DNA from: Cymbidium sinense
Taxonomy: Eukaryota; Streptophyta; Magnoliopsida; Asparagales; Orchidaceae
Direction of reading: 5' to 3'
Length of the DNA: 64,000 nucleotides
NCBI GenBank assembly: GCA_021442155.1
Contig: CM038214.1
Location: forward strand, 55,150,514 to 55,214,513
The notes beneath the pieces are model-generated. The model was not told where the DNA came from, searched no databases, and saw only the letters and a list, made by a program, of their open reading frames with translations. Below, piece by piece: positions 22,398-38,200 of the stretch (the stretch's first letter is position 1; each line of letters starts with the position of its first letter). The position numbers and the translations under genes are program-made.

Positions 22398-25300
22398 TGT
22401 TGACCTCATTTCGATGATGTTAATTTGAACTCTAAAATTAGTAATTAGGATGTCCTAATCTTAAAGGAATCTCTAATTGATTGCTTAGGACACTATACTT
22501 AGTGACTTAGTGCGCCTTCCTTGGGTTTGATCTAACCTAATTGGCTTAGGTGGAATCAACCCAAATTTCAAATTTGAATTAACTCAAATAAAATCCAAAT
22601 AAATCAAAATTAAATCAAATTAAATAAAGAATATAAATCCAATGTCAAATCTAGTCAACCATTTGACATAAGTTTGACTTAGGTGGTCCCACCAAGTCAA
22701 AAGTCAAACCACCAAGAATTCACCAAATTCAATCATTATAAATGTCTCAAATAATCAAATAAACATGTTTGATCTTGAATATAAAGAAATTCAGATTCAT
22801 TTAGGCCTTAATTGGGTCAATTAGACTACTTAGTCTAAAATAACTTTAAATGGGTCCTATTGGGTTCAAACCCAAATCAAATAGAAATCAACTCAATTTA
22901 ATTGCTCAAAATCATTTAGAAATAATAATAAAACATAATCCAACCCACCATTGGGTGTAATTTGGTCAAATTAGTCTTTTGACCCAAATGAAATCCAAGC
23001 TTAACCCATTAAGTCTACTTTTGGTTAAATGGGTTCAAATTAAAATCAAACTAAAATTAAATGAAATCAATCACTCCAAATCATCTCACACATGTGATTA
23101 AGTATGATTGAAGTCCAAACCCAATCCAATTGAGTCAAATTGGTCATTTGAACCCAATTGGAACCAAACTTAACCCATTTTGGCTAAATGGGTTAAAATG
23201 AAATGAAATTTAAAATCAATTAATCAAATAAAAACTTAATTAATCATTAACTAAAGATGATTGAATTCAAAAATTACAAGAATTAAATTAAAACCAAGTA
23301 TTTTGAATCCAAACATTTGGTTTAGATTCAAATTCTAATCTAAGTCAAATGGATTCAAATAACCTCAAATCCACATTGAATTTGAGGTGGATAGCCATAC
23401 CTTAATCCACTTCGATGATGATACCATAAATCAAAAAAAAGAAAAAAAGAAAAAAATGAAATTCAAATAAATAAATTTGAAAATGTAAAAGAAGAAGGGA
23501 AATTCTATTTCCCCTCTTCTTATCTCTTCCCACCTCTTGTCCAAGAGAGAGGGAGAGAAGGTTGTCCTCAAGTGAAGGCCACCAACCCAAAGCCAAAAGG
23601 AACTTGGCTTCTTCCAAGAAAAAAAGAAAGAGAAGAAGAAAAGAAGAAGAAGAAGATGGGAAGAGGAAGAAGAAAAAGGAGGGATTAGCCAAGGATGAAA
23701 AGCAAGGACAAAGCCTCCTACCTCCCATGTGAACATCAAAACATGTTTACAAGGACAAGGGGGATTGAATCCACCCCTAGGTCAGCCTTGCCATCACCGG
23801 TGACTGGATTTCATCCCCCAAAAATCCCATAAAACAAGCTTTTGGCCAACTATGGAAAGAGGGTAGGGGGAGCCTATTCCCTCCCCCTTTTATTCCAAAA
23901 TGTCCACCAAGGCAAGAGATGAAGATCCGGACCCTTCCCCTGCCTCTCATCATAGGCACTACGAATGAAATCTGAGCCTCTCTAATGGTGAAATCCATGG
24001 GAGAGGTTCTCACATCAAATTGAAGCTACCAACATGTTTTAATGGTCGGGGCGACCTCAAACGAATCGCCACCCCAACCCCTCGCCGCCAAAAAGCTAAA
24101 AAATGACTTACACTGTCAAAAAACTGAGCCAATGTTAGCTTCCCCCACACGTTCACCGGGTCAAGATGAAGCTAATGGAGTTGATCCAACCACCGGTGAT
24201 CGCCAAAATCCAGGTACGCTCCCTCCCCAAGTCTTTAAGCTGTCCATTTTAGACCATTTTGTCGAGAATTTTATCCCTAATTGGATCCAACCGCATAGAT
24301 GGGTATTGAAATCATGATGCAAATCACCTATGATTGCCGACAACCAGCCTTCTCAAACTAGTCAGAGATACCAAACAAATTTCTCAAAAGGATTAGGCAA
24401 AAAAGATGGACGACATCCATCTCTCGTCAGTGAGCTGCTGGATTAAATTTGGCCCGTCCGATCCTTCTATTAGGGACGGATGGTCTTGATCTAGGCGGAC
24501 AGCTTAATTTAAATCCCTAAGGAACAACAAAATATATCTTGACCATCCGATCTTCGATTGAACGGTCCAGAATCATCCTGCGTGGCACCACTTTTGACAT
24601 TGATGACACATGTGATCCGCGTGGCCCACTCACACCACGCCACATGGCAGAGGCCCCACTTGGGCTACCACGTCTGCCGCCATTACCAAACAGCTAAATC
24701 CCTTTAAATATTGATTAAAAATTAATTAAAAATCATAAAAATTCAAATATTAATAGAAAAATAAATATAAATAAAAAAAAATGCAAACTTGGGCTCTATG
24801 GATTCATCTTGATGAGAGGAATCCAGAAAAATTTAAATCCCCAATTAATTTTTCATAATTAAGCCTTAATTTTAATTTAATTGAAATCTAGTAATGTTAA
24901 CTAATCCAGACAATTACTCTGAAATTAAACTTTGGTGAACTAAAATTAATGTTAAAACACACCTTAGGAAAATTGTTCATATTATGCAATTTAATTCATA
25001 AGAAATGAAATTTCAAATGCTAAACCTTAATTTCAATTAAATAAATTAATATCAAATAAATTAATTAATGGAAATGAATCAAGCGACCTAAACCAACATA
25101 ATGAACCTTATTGAACATTAAAACACTAATAAAACTCATCCAAACTTAATAAATCATAAATTGGCTTAATTAACTAGTTAAATGAATTAAATAATTCAAA
25201 TAATTAACTAGAACTTAATTAAGTCATAGTAACTCAAACCAATATCCAAAAATTATGACTAAACCCCCTTTGGAAACATCTTTTAGATATACATCAATAA

Positions 25301-28300
25301 AAAATAAAATCCTTAAATGAACTTCATTAAATTAGGCTTAAGTTGGGTTTTAAAGAAATATTTAAAACCTTAATTGCACCATAATTATGAATCTAATCAA
25401 GATAACACTTTGCAAACATGAAATTGGCATGTAACCCCACTTTCCATAAAAATTTCAAACCCAATTGACCTTTGGATTGGGAATTGTCGAATTTCCAAAT
25501 TCCTAGATCAATATTAATCAAATAATGAATAATGGAAATTCATTAATCCATTAAATCATGAAACAACTTGAATTAATTTTGATTAAACATAAAAAATTCT
25601 CAAGAAGGTTTTCCAACATCCTAAGTCAAAGAACTTAATCATTTTCATGCTTAATGGTTAATGAAATTAATAATAAAAGTTAAGCTTAATTAAACCTTAA
25701 GCTAATAAATTCACAAACACTTAATGAAACCTAAACATACGATTAAATAACATTAATCAAATCAAATGAAATCAAACCATAACCTAAACACTCTATGTTA
25801 ACATGAATTAAACTAAATGAAACAAATATAACTTAATCCAAAACATTAATACAGATCGAATGAAACAAACCAAAGTCAAGCATCAAATCAAACTAAAACC
25901 AAATGATATAAATAAAATAAATGAAATGAAATGATCCAAATCAAAATAAAATCAAATAAAATAATTCAAAAAAAAAAAACTCAAAATTTAACCAAGAATG
26001 AAAATCAAGTTAAATTTCCAATGAAAAGAATCTATTCAAATTCAAACAAACTAAATTAAATCAAAAGGATTATTTAAGATACTTAAGGATCTTAGTTAGA
26101 CCTTTGGGATAGATCTTCATCTTAGGATGAAGACTTCATTCCATTAAGAGTTAGGATGTAGAATAGGGTGAGTTCCATCCAAAAATGGAATCCATTATAT
26201 GCTTCATTTTTGAAAACCTAAATATCACTTTAACCAAATAAAGTGGAAGTAAATTTGAAAAATAAATCACTAAATCATTTGAATTGAATCCACCCAAGGT
26301 AAAATTCAAACAAACTCGAACTCAAAATTGAAACTTAAACTAAAGAGGCCTAGCAAAGTCTTGCTAGACAAGCCTATCCTCTTCACACACTAGATCATTA
26401 GGTCACGAATCATAGACATTGGTTAGGCTATTCTATGATTCTTTTTGATTCCTTGTGATGTGTTTTGATATGATGTGCTTCACATGTCTTTGTGTTGTAC
26501 TATTTTAGACTACATGTCAAGGATTGATTTGTCCGTTAGCCTGGATGATTGGACTTTCTTTCTAGATCTAACATTGTCTTTTGCAAGGGGCTATGCTAGA
26601 AAGGATTGCTATCATAAATAAAATTAAAAATGTTATTTTTTGAAGGTATGCTTAAATCTTTAAGCATATCCTATATGATTGGTGGGCTTTGGAAAGTAGC
26701 TAATGCTAACCCTATATGTTTGTTAAATATAACCCTTGTGTGCTATTTTTACTTTGTAACATTTATTTTGTAGGGCTTAGGAATTAATTTTAAAATCAAA
26801 ATGTAAATTTGAGCTTAGAATTAGGTTAGGATCTATGGGGTCTAGGACTAGCAGGAGCTGACCCTACTAGAAGATTGGTGTAGTTGTCCCCTATGAAGCC
26901 CAATGGATGTCCGAGGAAGGAGACTATCCTGGAAAGAAGACCCATCGATCTAGACTTGTGGTTCTAGGTTGGGCTGTATAAGAGCTATTTGCCTTTTCTT
27001 TTGGGTGTATACATAACCATGTTTTTTTCTTAAATTAAATTGGCTTGATTTATTTTGGATGTGCAATAGAATCAACCTACCTTTTAGGTTTCTTTTTTAT
27101 GTCTTTTCATGTGAATGAATGCTTGGATGATTAGGCTCATAGGAAAAGTTAAATTTTATACCCAACTTAAATCTAAACAACTAAATAAAACTAAAGAAAA
27201 CTTGAAACCTCACATAAAAAATAAAGCCTTAGGCAAAATATAAAACCAATTAGAAATAATCAGGTTTTAAAACCATGAAATTATATTATTCCAATCCTTG
27301 AATTGGGCAACTTCTCCCATTGCACATAAGATGCATCTAACCTGTGAGAATGATCACCTTATTAGGGAAGCCTACCTTTTATTATTGATTTGGCCCATAA
27401 ATATTTCTAATTGCATAGCATTAGGCATAAGAATGCATACCCAAAACCTTAAATAAATCTTGAATCAAAATATTTAAAAATCTAAAAAAAATGTGCATTT
27501 GTTAGATGCATTTCATATCTACATAATTCTAGGGATTAAGGTGAGTCTAGGTTCATAGATTCATTTCTTAAAATGTAACAAACCATCTTGCTTTCTAGAC
27601 TTGGCATCATGAATTTAAAATGCAGGTGGTGTTAGTAGCCCTCTCCAAATGGTTGTAAGTCTAGAAGAGTGGGGATAGGTTAGTTCCTCAAGTGAGAGGA
27701 ATGAATAATTCTCAAAAAATAGAGATAGAGCATTTGACATGTGTCAGAAGCACATGTAGACTAAGTTCTGAAGCATCCTTTTCGAGAATAAGTCTTCAAC
27801 CATAGGCATTTCTATAGTCTTGTGCTACTAAAATCTAAGTCCTAGGCTTCTAATAAAATATCAACTCAAAATCTAAACTAAATTCAAAAACTTAAAGCCC
27901 AATTAAAGAATATTTGAAATGCTTACTGTGCATCCCAATATCAATAGGCATTTTCTACTTCATCCCGTTTGGTCTCCAAAAGAACTCTCTCAAATTTGAA
28001 CCAATCCCAATTGAAATTCCAAAAATCAATCCTTTGAAAACCAACTTTGAAATCCTTAGAAATAACACTTCTTTAATTATTCTTAATTAGGATAGGAAGA
28101 GACCTTCTTAAGATGTAACTAACTATAGGGGCTTACCTCTATAGGGAACCATGAGCCCAATTTAAATTAAACCCTATTTTTTCTTTCATGCAGTTCAGGG
28201 GAAAAATCTCAAGTACACGAATGACCCATTAGCCTTAGGAGTCTTTAATTAAATGATCAAATTATATAGGAAAACATGTTTATCTTCTAAGATAATATAT

Positions 28301-28377
28301 TTATTCCTTAATGATGCATTTGATCATCCAAATAAAAAATTCCCAAACTCTATGTGGTGTCATAAATTTTCTCCACA
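22398..28377 (+). repeat. 5' LTR of the 18.3-kb element
   Basis: 5980 bp, TGTTGACCTCATTT...TTTCTCCACA. It contains Leu/Pro-like AT-rich word families (for example ACCCAATTGGAACC), a purine-rich block at 23430-23690, a GC-richer island at 23760-24330, and the TTGCAAGGGGCTATGCT motif at 26581. Frames up to 108 codons occur but are not conserved in the 3' LTR, so I do not call genes here. It retains a 515-bp segment (26660-27174) that the 3' LTR has lost. Confidence 0.85.
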
Positions 28378-28388
28378 GAGATATTTTC

Positions 28389-28406
28389 TGGCGACTCCAT
28401 TGAGAA
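28389..28406 (+). other. Primer-binding site of the 18.3-kb element
   Basis: TGGCGACTCCATTGAGAA lies 11 bases after the LTR end. TGGCGACTCC-type sequences in this position are primer-binding sites of some plant gypsy elements; the leading TGG pairs with the CCA end of the primer tRNA. I do not assign the tRNA. Confidence 0.75.
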
Positions 28407-31670
<3,264 letters not shown>

Positions 31671-31679
31671 AAAAATAAA

Positions 31680-31860
31680 AAAAATTATCTACAACTGATA
31701 TCAATAATCTAACTCTTTAATGAGTTAGATATTGATGACTTGATCAAGCTATCCTTCGAGTTTAAAGACTACTTTATCTGAAAGTAAATTGAAATGATCT
31801 CTAGATGTAGCAGTCTATAAACTTAAGCTTAATGCCATTTCAAAAAACTAGGTCCCTTAA
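31680..31860 (+). pseudogene. Short pol remnant upstream of RT, in the 18.3-kb element
   Basis: The plus strand reads DDLIKLSFEFKDYF near 31735, then a frameshift, then LDVAVYKLKLNA near 31795. This matches the segment before RT seen at 53225 (LLCEYKDCFAWNYSEM then LSLDVAIHKLAI). Stops and a shift are present, and no RT follows. It is the only coding trace found in the interior and shows that the element descends from a gypsy element with pol. Confidence 0.7.
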
Positions 31861-33330
31861 CAACTGTGGTCAAACTATAAAAGAAAAGCAAAATTTTGCT
31901 AAATTAAAAACTAGAAATTGATGGCTTTACATGAGAAGAAAACATTCTTCTTTGTTATCTAACATCTTAAAAAATGAATGAAAAAAGAAAAAAAAAAAAA
32001 AAAAAAAGAAAAAGAAAAAGAAAAAGAAAGATAAAAGAAAGATCAAATCCATGTGACCCACATCTTGGGACTAGGATAAAATCTTTACCTCGAAAATGGG
32101 TTCATAGTACCCATACTTCATTGCAAAATCAAAAGGCTTTCATGCATAAGATTATCCTCCTTAAGGATAACTTATCTAAAAATGGTCAAATTAAAATAAT
32201 TCTAGAAAAGAAAAATTGAAAGCATATGATATGACATTCAAAATCCTTATAAATGTTCTATTACATAGTCATCATTCAATCTCAAATCTCAGAACAATTT
32301 GTCAAAGGTCATGATCAAGATTTCTTATAACCTTTCTTTGAATTAAGTGGAGAGTTATATTGAAAATCATGCCAAAAAAAATGAATAAATGAAAAGAAGA
32401 AAAGGAAAGAAACTTCAATGTGATGTTAAAAAAATAATTATATCACTTTAGATAGAGTCTTGAAATATACTTTTTTAGATGATTTCAAAGACCTTGTAGT
32501 AAAATTTTGAAAGATCAAAAATACAAAACAATAAATTAATCAAAGCCATTTATGGAATATTATTTCATAAAAACTTTAAAGAGCAATAAATTAATTTAAG
32601 AAATTCAATTTCAAACTTACTAGGAAATCTTAATTTCTGTAATAAGTTAATCCTTTCAATTCCCTTATTGATTAGGGACAAAAGAATAAAATAAAAAAAT
32701 GTATCCATGAGAATCCAAGAGTTTGTTTATCTTGATTCTCATTCATTTTAGAAAGCTTTAAAGGAATCTTATGATCTTTATTGAATCTAAGTGAAGGCCT
32801 TATAAGCTATTAATTCATGTAAACAAAGTAAAAAATTAAATACATGTACAAAAAAAAAAAGAAAAAGAAATTTTATTTGAGAAGCATTGGTTGACGTTGG
32901 TTCTTACTGCCTAAAGAACTACATAGTCACATGCAAGCTCAAAAAGGTAGAATTCTTAGATTAGTACCCTTTGATGTCTTACCTAGAGTGAATTAGACAT
33001 CTAGCATGGTTATATGTAACTTTCAAAAAAAAAAAAGAAAAGACAAGAGGAAAGAAAAATGATGAACTTCTATGCTCATGGCATAGTAAAGCACTGGGTC
33101 CAAAATATACCAAAATTCTCCTTCAAAAATAAATTTCAACTCTTTGAAACCTTCTTCACTAAACTACTTCATGTGTAAGGAGTATTAGTGCAATCAAAAA
33201 ATGAAAGCAAACCTTTCAACACCTTTTACTAGTTAGACTAATCAAGTAAGGATTAAGTCTATGAGACTCTTGTTCATTAGTCAAAAGAGTTGAGAATTAG
33301 GTATTAAGTTACTTTGACCCCTTTTCCTCA
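31861..33330. other. Non-coding interior with polypurine runs
   Basis: No coding similarity. An almost pure purine stretch of A and AAAAAG units lies at about 31978-32035; shorter A/G runs occur at 32850 and 33028. The 81-codon frame starting at 31974 begins in this Lys-coding run and is not credible. Confidence 0.55.
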
Positions 33331-33339
33331 CCCATATCA

Positions 33340-33860
33340 TTTATAGGTTAGGAGCATGCCCATTTGTGGTACCTTTCTTAGAGTTGGGAGATGGCCTTTG
33401 AGTTTATGTTTCATGTGCACCATTCTCATAAACTTAGAGTAAGCCTTTTATGGCATAACTCTATTTTTCTATGGGTTATGAGTAAGCCCATTTATGGCAC
33501 CTTTCCTATACATACCTTGAGTTGGGAACAAGCCATTCATGGAACCTTTCTCATGTTTTTCTTATGAGTTTGGAGTAAGCCTTCGTGCACCATTCTCATA
33601 AACTTAGAGTAAGCCTTTTATGGCATAACTCTTTCTTTTTATGGGTTAGGAGGAAAAATTTTGTGGTACCTTTCCTATAACATATCTTGAGTTAGGAGCA
33701 AGCCCTTTGTGGCAGCTTTCTCATGTCTTTCTTTATGAGTTTGGAGTAAGCTTTTGTGCACCATTCTTATAAATTTAGAAAAGGCCTTGTATGGCATAAC
33801 TCTTTCTTTCCATAGGTATGGAGCAAGCCTTTAATGGCACCATTTCTATTATTTACATGA
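33340..33860 (+). repeat. Tandem repeat, ~170-bp unit, about 2.5-3 copies
   Basis: The block TATGGCATAACTCT...ATGGGTTA recurs with the base TGGCATAAC at 33451, 33621 and 33792, spacings of 170 and 171. Between them lie GAGTTGGGAACAAGCC / GAGTTAGGAGCAAGCC and GAGTTTGGAGTAAGC. It lies in the 3' part of the interior, upstream of the 3' LTR. A unit near 170 bp is in the range of plant satellite monomers. Confidence 0.85.
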
Positions 33861-34560
33861 TAGGATTAAGTCACAAGGACCCCTTTCATGTCTCATAAGC
33901 TAATTTGGATAAGAATAAATCATGTAGACCCCTTTCTTCTCTTTAGCTATTTAGGATGGATTAAGCCATTGAAAGCCCCATCCTAATAGATAATCACATA
34001 GGTGTAATAACCATAGCAGTCATCCTATTAAAATGGCCAATGTTAGGATAAAGTCATTAAAATCCCTATCCTTAAATCAAAATAAAAATCTCAGGTTTAG
34101 GATCAAGTCATCAAACCCCTTTCCTCCACCTAAGCTATTTAGGTTGTATTAAGCCATTGAAGGCCCCTTCCTAATAGATAGCTAGAAAGAAATAAGTCCC
34201 CTAGTAGGCATTCTTTCTAAAAGACAAGAATAGCAATAAGTATTGAAGACCTCTTTCTTGTCACATAGGCTACCAAAGTTAGGAATAAGTCATGAAGACC
34301 CTTTTCCTATTAGCCAAAATTTGAGGTCTAGGAATAAGTCATTAAGACCCCTCTTCCTCATTATGGTTATTCAAGAAGGAATGAAATCATGTAGGCCCCT
34401 TCTTATTAGCCAATTATAAATGAGTAAGTCCCTTAGTAGGCATCCTAATAAGGATAAGATAAAGTCATTACAACCCCTTTCCTTTTTAAAGCTACCAAGG
34501 TTGGAATTAAGCCATTGAATGCCCCTTCCTGTAAGATTACTTCATTATAATAGGATCCAA
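33860..34560 (+). repeat. Degenerate short-unit repeat array
   Basis: A motif close to GGATTAAGTCATTAAGACCC followed by CTTTCCT recurs many times at irregular spacing of ~40-90 bp (for example 33866, 33952, 34051, 34098, 34143, 34263, 34325, 34450, 34502), separated by GCTATTTAGG- and TAATAGATAGC-like spacers. Related to but shorter-period than the adjoining 170-bp repeat. Isolated copies continue weakly to about 34960. Confidence 0.75.
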
Positions 34561-35220
34561 ATTGTTGTTATTCATTTTCTAATAAAAATAACAAAAGAAA
34601 CTAATAAATGGAATTAAACCATTAAAGGCACCATTTCTTTGAACTACTCCAATAGGAATTAAGTCCATGTGACCCCTGCTTAGTAGTCAAAATGTTGAAG
34701 ATTAGGATTAAGCTATTCAAGCCCCTTATCCCCAGTAGCTATTTGGGTTGGAATCAAGTCTCCAAAGAACCCTTCCTAATAGCTAACCAGATAAGAGTAA
34801 ATCCCATAATGGAATCTTTCCCTGGTTAATTTAGCATGTAGTTTGGAATAGAGTAAGTGCCCACATTGGTATCCTTTCTAACTACTATTCTCAGACAAGA
34901 GTAAGTCCCTTGAAGGCATCTTTTTCGAACATAATGATTGCATTAGGATTAGACTATCCTTTGGGTCTATTCCTAATGATATCCTTATTCATCTTGGAAC
35001 TTAGTGAATTTCAGTACTTAAGAGTGAATCAAATTGAAACAAGTATAGGAATACATATGGATATTTTCCACAATTAAATCAAATTGAAACATAAATTAAA
35101 ATCAAAATCAAAATTTTGAATTTGAACCCCAAGCTTATGCTTGTAATGTTGATCAATTATATCAACGCAAATATGTGCAGTGTACTCTGGCCGATCCACT
35201 ACACATATTGAGGGTCCATT
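34561..35220. other. 3' non-coding interior and polypurine-tract region
   Basis: Scattered repeat-motif copies fade out by about 34970. Directly before the 3' LTR is ATTGAGGGTCCATT (35207-35220), the position of a polypurine tract, though it is weakly purine-rich. Nothing coding. Confidence 0.5.
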
Positions 35221-38200
35221 TATTGACCTCATTTTTGGATGAGGTTAATTTGAACTATGAAATCAATAATTAGGATATCCTAATCCCAAATGGGAACCTC
35301 CTAATTCAGTGCTCAGGACACTATACTTAGTGACCTAGTGCACCTTCTTTGGGTTTAATCTAACCTAATTGGCTTAGGTAGAAACAACATAATATTCAAA
35401 TTTAGATTAACTCAAATAAAATCCAAATAAATCAAAATGAAATCAAATTAAAATAAAGAAACCAAGTCCAAAGTCAAATCTAGTCAACTCATTTGACATA
35501 GGTTTGACTTAGGTGGGTCCCACCTAGTCAAAGGTCAACCCCCCAAGAATTTGATCAAATTAAATCATTCCAAATGTATTAAATAATCAAATAAACATGT
35601 TTGATCTTGAATATAAACAAATTCAAATTCATTTAGACCACCTAGTCTAAAATAACCTTAAATAGGTCCTATTGGGTTCAAACCCATATCAAATTGAAAT
35701 CAACTCAATTTGATTGCTCAAAATCATTTATAAATGATAATCAAACATAACCCAAACCACCATTGGGTGTAATTTGGTCAAATTAGTCATTTGACCCAAA
35801 TGAAATCCAAGCTTAACCCATTAAGCCTACTTTGGGTCAAATGGATTCAAATTGAAACCAATTAAAATTGAATGAAATGAATCACTGCAAATCATGTCAC
35901 ACATATGATCAAGTATGACTTGAGTCCAAACCCAATCTAATTGAGTCAAATTGGTCATTTGAACCCAATTAGAACCAAACTTAACCATTTAGGCTAAATG
36001 GGATGAAATGAAATGAAATTTAAAATCAATTCAAATTTAAATCAATTAATCATATCAAAACTCAATCAATCATCAATTAAAGATGATTGAATTCAAAAAT
36101 TACAACAATAAAATTAAAACAAAGTATTTTGAATCCAAACATTTGGTTTAGATTCAAATTCCAATCTAAGTCAAATGGATTCAAACATAACCTTAAATCC
36201 ACATTGAATTTGAGGAAGCCATTCATCCCACTTTGATGATGATGCTATAAATTACAAAAAAAGGAATTAAAATAAATAAAAATAAATAAAAATAAATTAA
36301 AATAAATAAAAATAAATAAAAAAGAGACAAAAATTTGTAAATGTAAAGAAAAGTGAAATTCTAATTCCCCTCATCTTATCTCATCCCACCTCTTGTCCAA
36401 GAGAGAGGGAGAGAAGGCTGCCCTCAAGTGAAGGCCACCAAGCCAAAGCTAAAAGGAACTTGGCTTCTTCCAAGGAAAAAAAAAAGAGAAGAAGAAAAAT
36501 AAGAAGAAGAAGAGAAGAGGATGAAGAAAAGGGATGAATCAACCATGGATGGAAAGCAAGAACAAAGTCTTCCTCCCTCCCATATGAACATCAAAACATG
36601 TTCACAAGGCCAAGAGGGATTGAATCCACTTGGATGGCCTTGTGCCAATTAGTGGCCATAAAAAAATTTGATAAATGAAGCTACCAACTATGGAAAGAGG
36701 GAGGGGAGCCTATTCCCCCCCCCATTTCATTCCAAACATCCACCAAGGCAAGTTATGAAGATCCGATCCTTCCCCAACCTCTGCCACCAGACGCTAGAAA
36801 ATGGATGGAATGAGCCTCTAATGGTAAATCCATTGGAGAGGTCTTACAAAATTGAAGCTACCAACATGTTCTATTGGGGTAAACTCAAAAATGCCACCCA
36901 CCCCTTACCATCAAAAAAGCTGGAAAATGACCCCATCACCTGGAAAATCGAGCCAATGTTACCTAGAGAGAAATCCACTAGGAGGCAAGCCACCAAAGTT
37001 TTCCCACACATTTGTCGGGTCGAGACGAAGCTAATGGAGTTGATCTAACTGCCAACGATCGCTGGAATCCAGGTATGCTCCCAACCCTCTAAGCTATTGG
37101 TTTTAGGACTTTTCGAAGGGAATTTGATTCCCAATTAGATCCAACCACATAGATGGGTCCTAAATCAATCATTGATAGATTTGGGATCAAAATCATGATG
37201 CAAATCATTGACGATCATTGAGGATTAGGTGAAAAAGATGGACGACATCCATCTCCCACCGACGACCTCGAGATGAAATCTGGACCATCCGATTCTTATA
37301 TTAGGAACATATGATCTTGATCTAGGCGGATGGCTTGATTTAAATCCTTAAGGAACTGTGGAATCAATCAGGATCATCCGATCTTTGATCAAATGGTCCA
37401 GGATCATCTCGCATGGCATCACTTTTTATGCGAATGCCACATGGGATTTGTGTGGCTCACTCGCATCGTGCCATGTGGTAGAGGCATCCATGTTAGCTTG
37501 CCATTACCAAATGGACCAAAATATTGATTAAAATTAAATTAATCCAAAATCACAAAAAAATCAATAATTAATAGAAAAATAAATATAAATTAAAAACAAA
37601 TGTAAACTTGGGCTCTATGGATTCATCTTGATGAGAGAAATCTAGAAAAATTAAATTCCCTAATTAATTTTGGGTAATTATGCCTTAATTTAGGTTTAAT
37701 TAAAATACATTAAACAATAATTAATCTTAAACCATTAATCCAATTGAAATGAAATGTTGGGGAACTAAAATTAATGTTCAAACACACCTTAGGAAATTAT
37801 TTCATGAATTATTGCAAATTAATTCATGAAAAATGAAATTTCAAATGCTAAACCTTAATTTTAATTAAATATATTAATGGAAATGAATCAAACAACCTTA
37901 AATCAACTTAATGAACCTTAATGAACATTAAAACACCAATGAAACTCATCCAAACTTAATAAATCAGAAATTGGCTTAATTATCCAATTAAATGAATTAA
38001 ATAATTCAAATAATTAACTAGAACTTAATTAAGTCATAATAAATCAACTAAATATCCAAAAATTATGAATAATCCCTCTTTGAAAACATGTTTCAGATAT
38101 GCATCAATGAAAAATGAAATCCCTAAATGGCCTTCTTTAAATTAGGCTTAATTTAAGTTTTAATGAAATAAATAAAATCTTAATTACACACTAATTATGA

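Noticed and set aside
23402..23739. Two overlapping minus-strand frames of 102-108 codons rich in Phe, Ser and Leu
   Set aside because: They are the antisense of the purine-rich AAGAAG stretch in the 5' LTR and shift out of frame in the 3' LTR.
36668..37048. 126-codon frame, the longest complete ORF in the window
   Set aside because: It lies inside the 3' LTR, the frame is not open in the 5' LTR, and no domain is recognisable. Chance in the GC-richer island.
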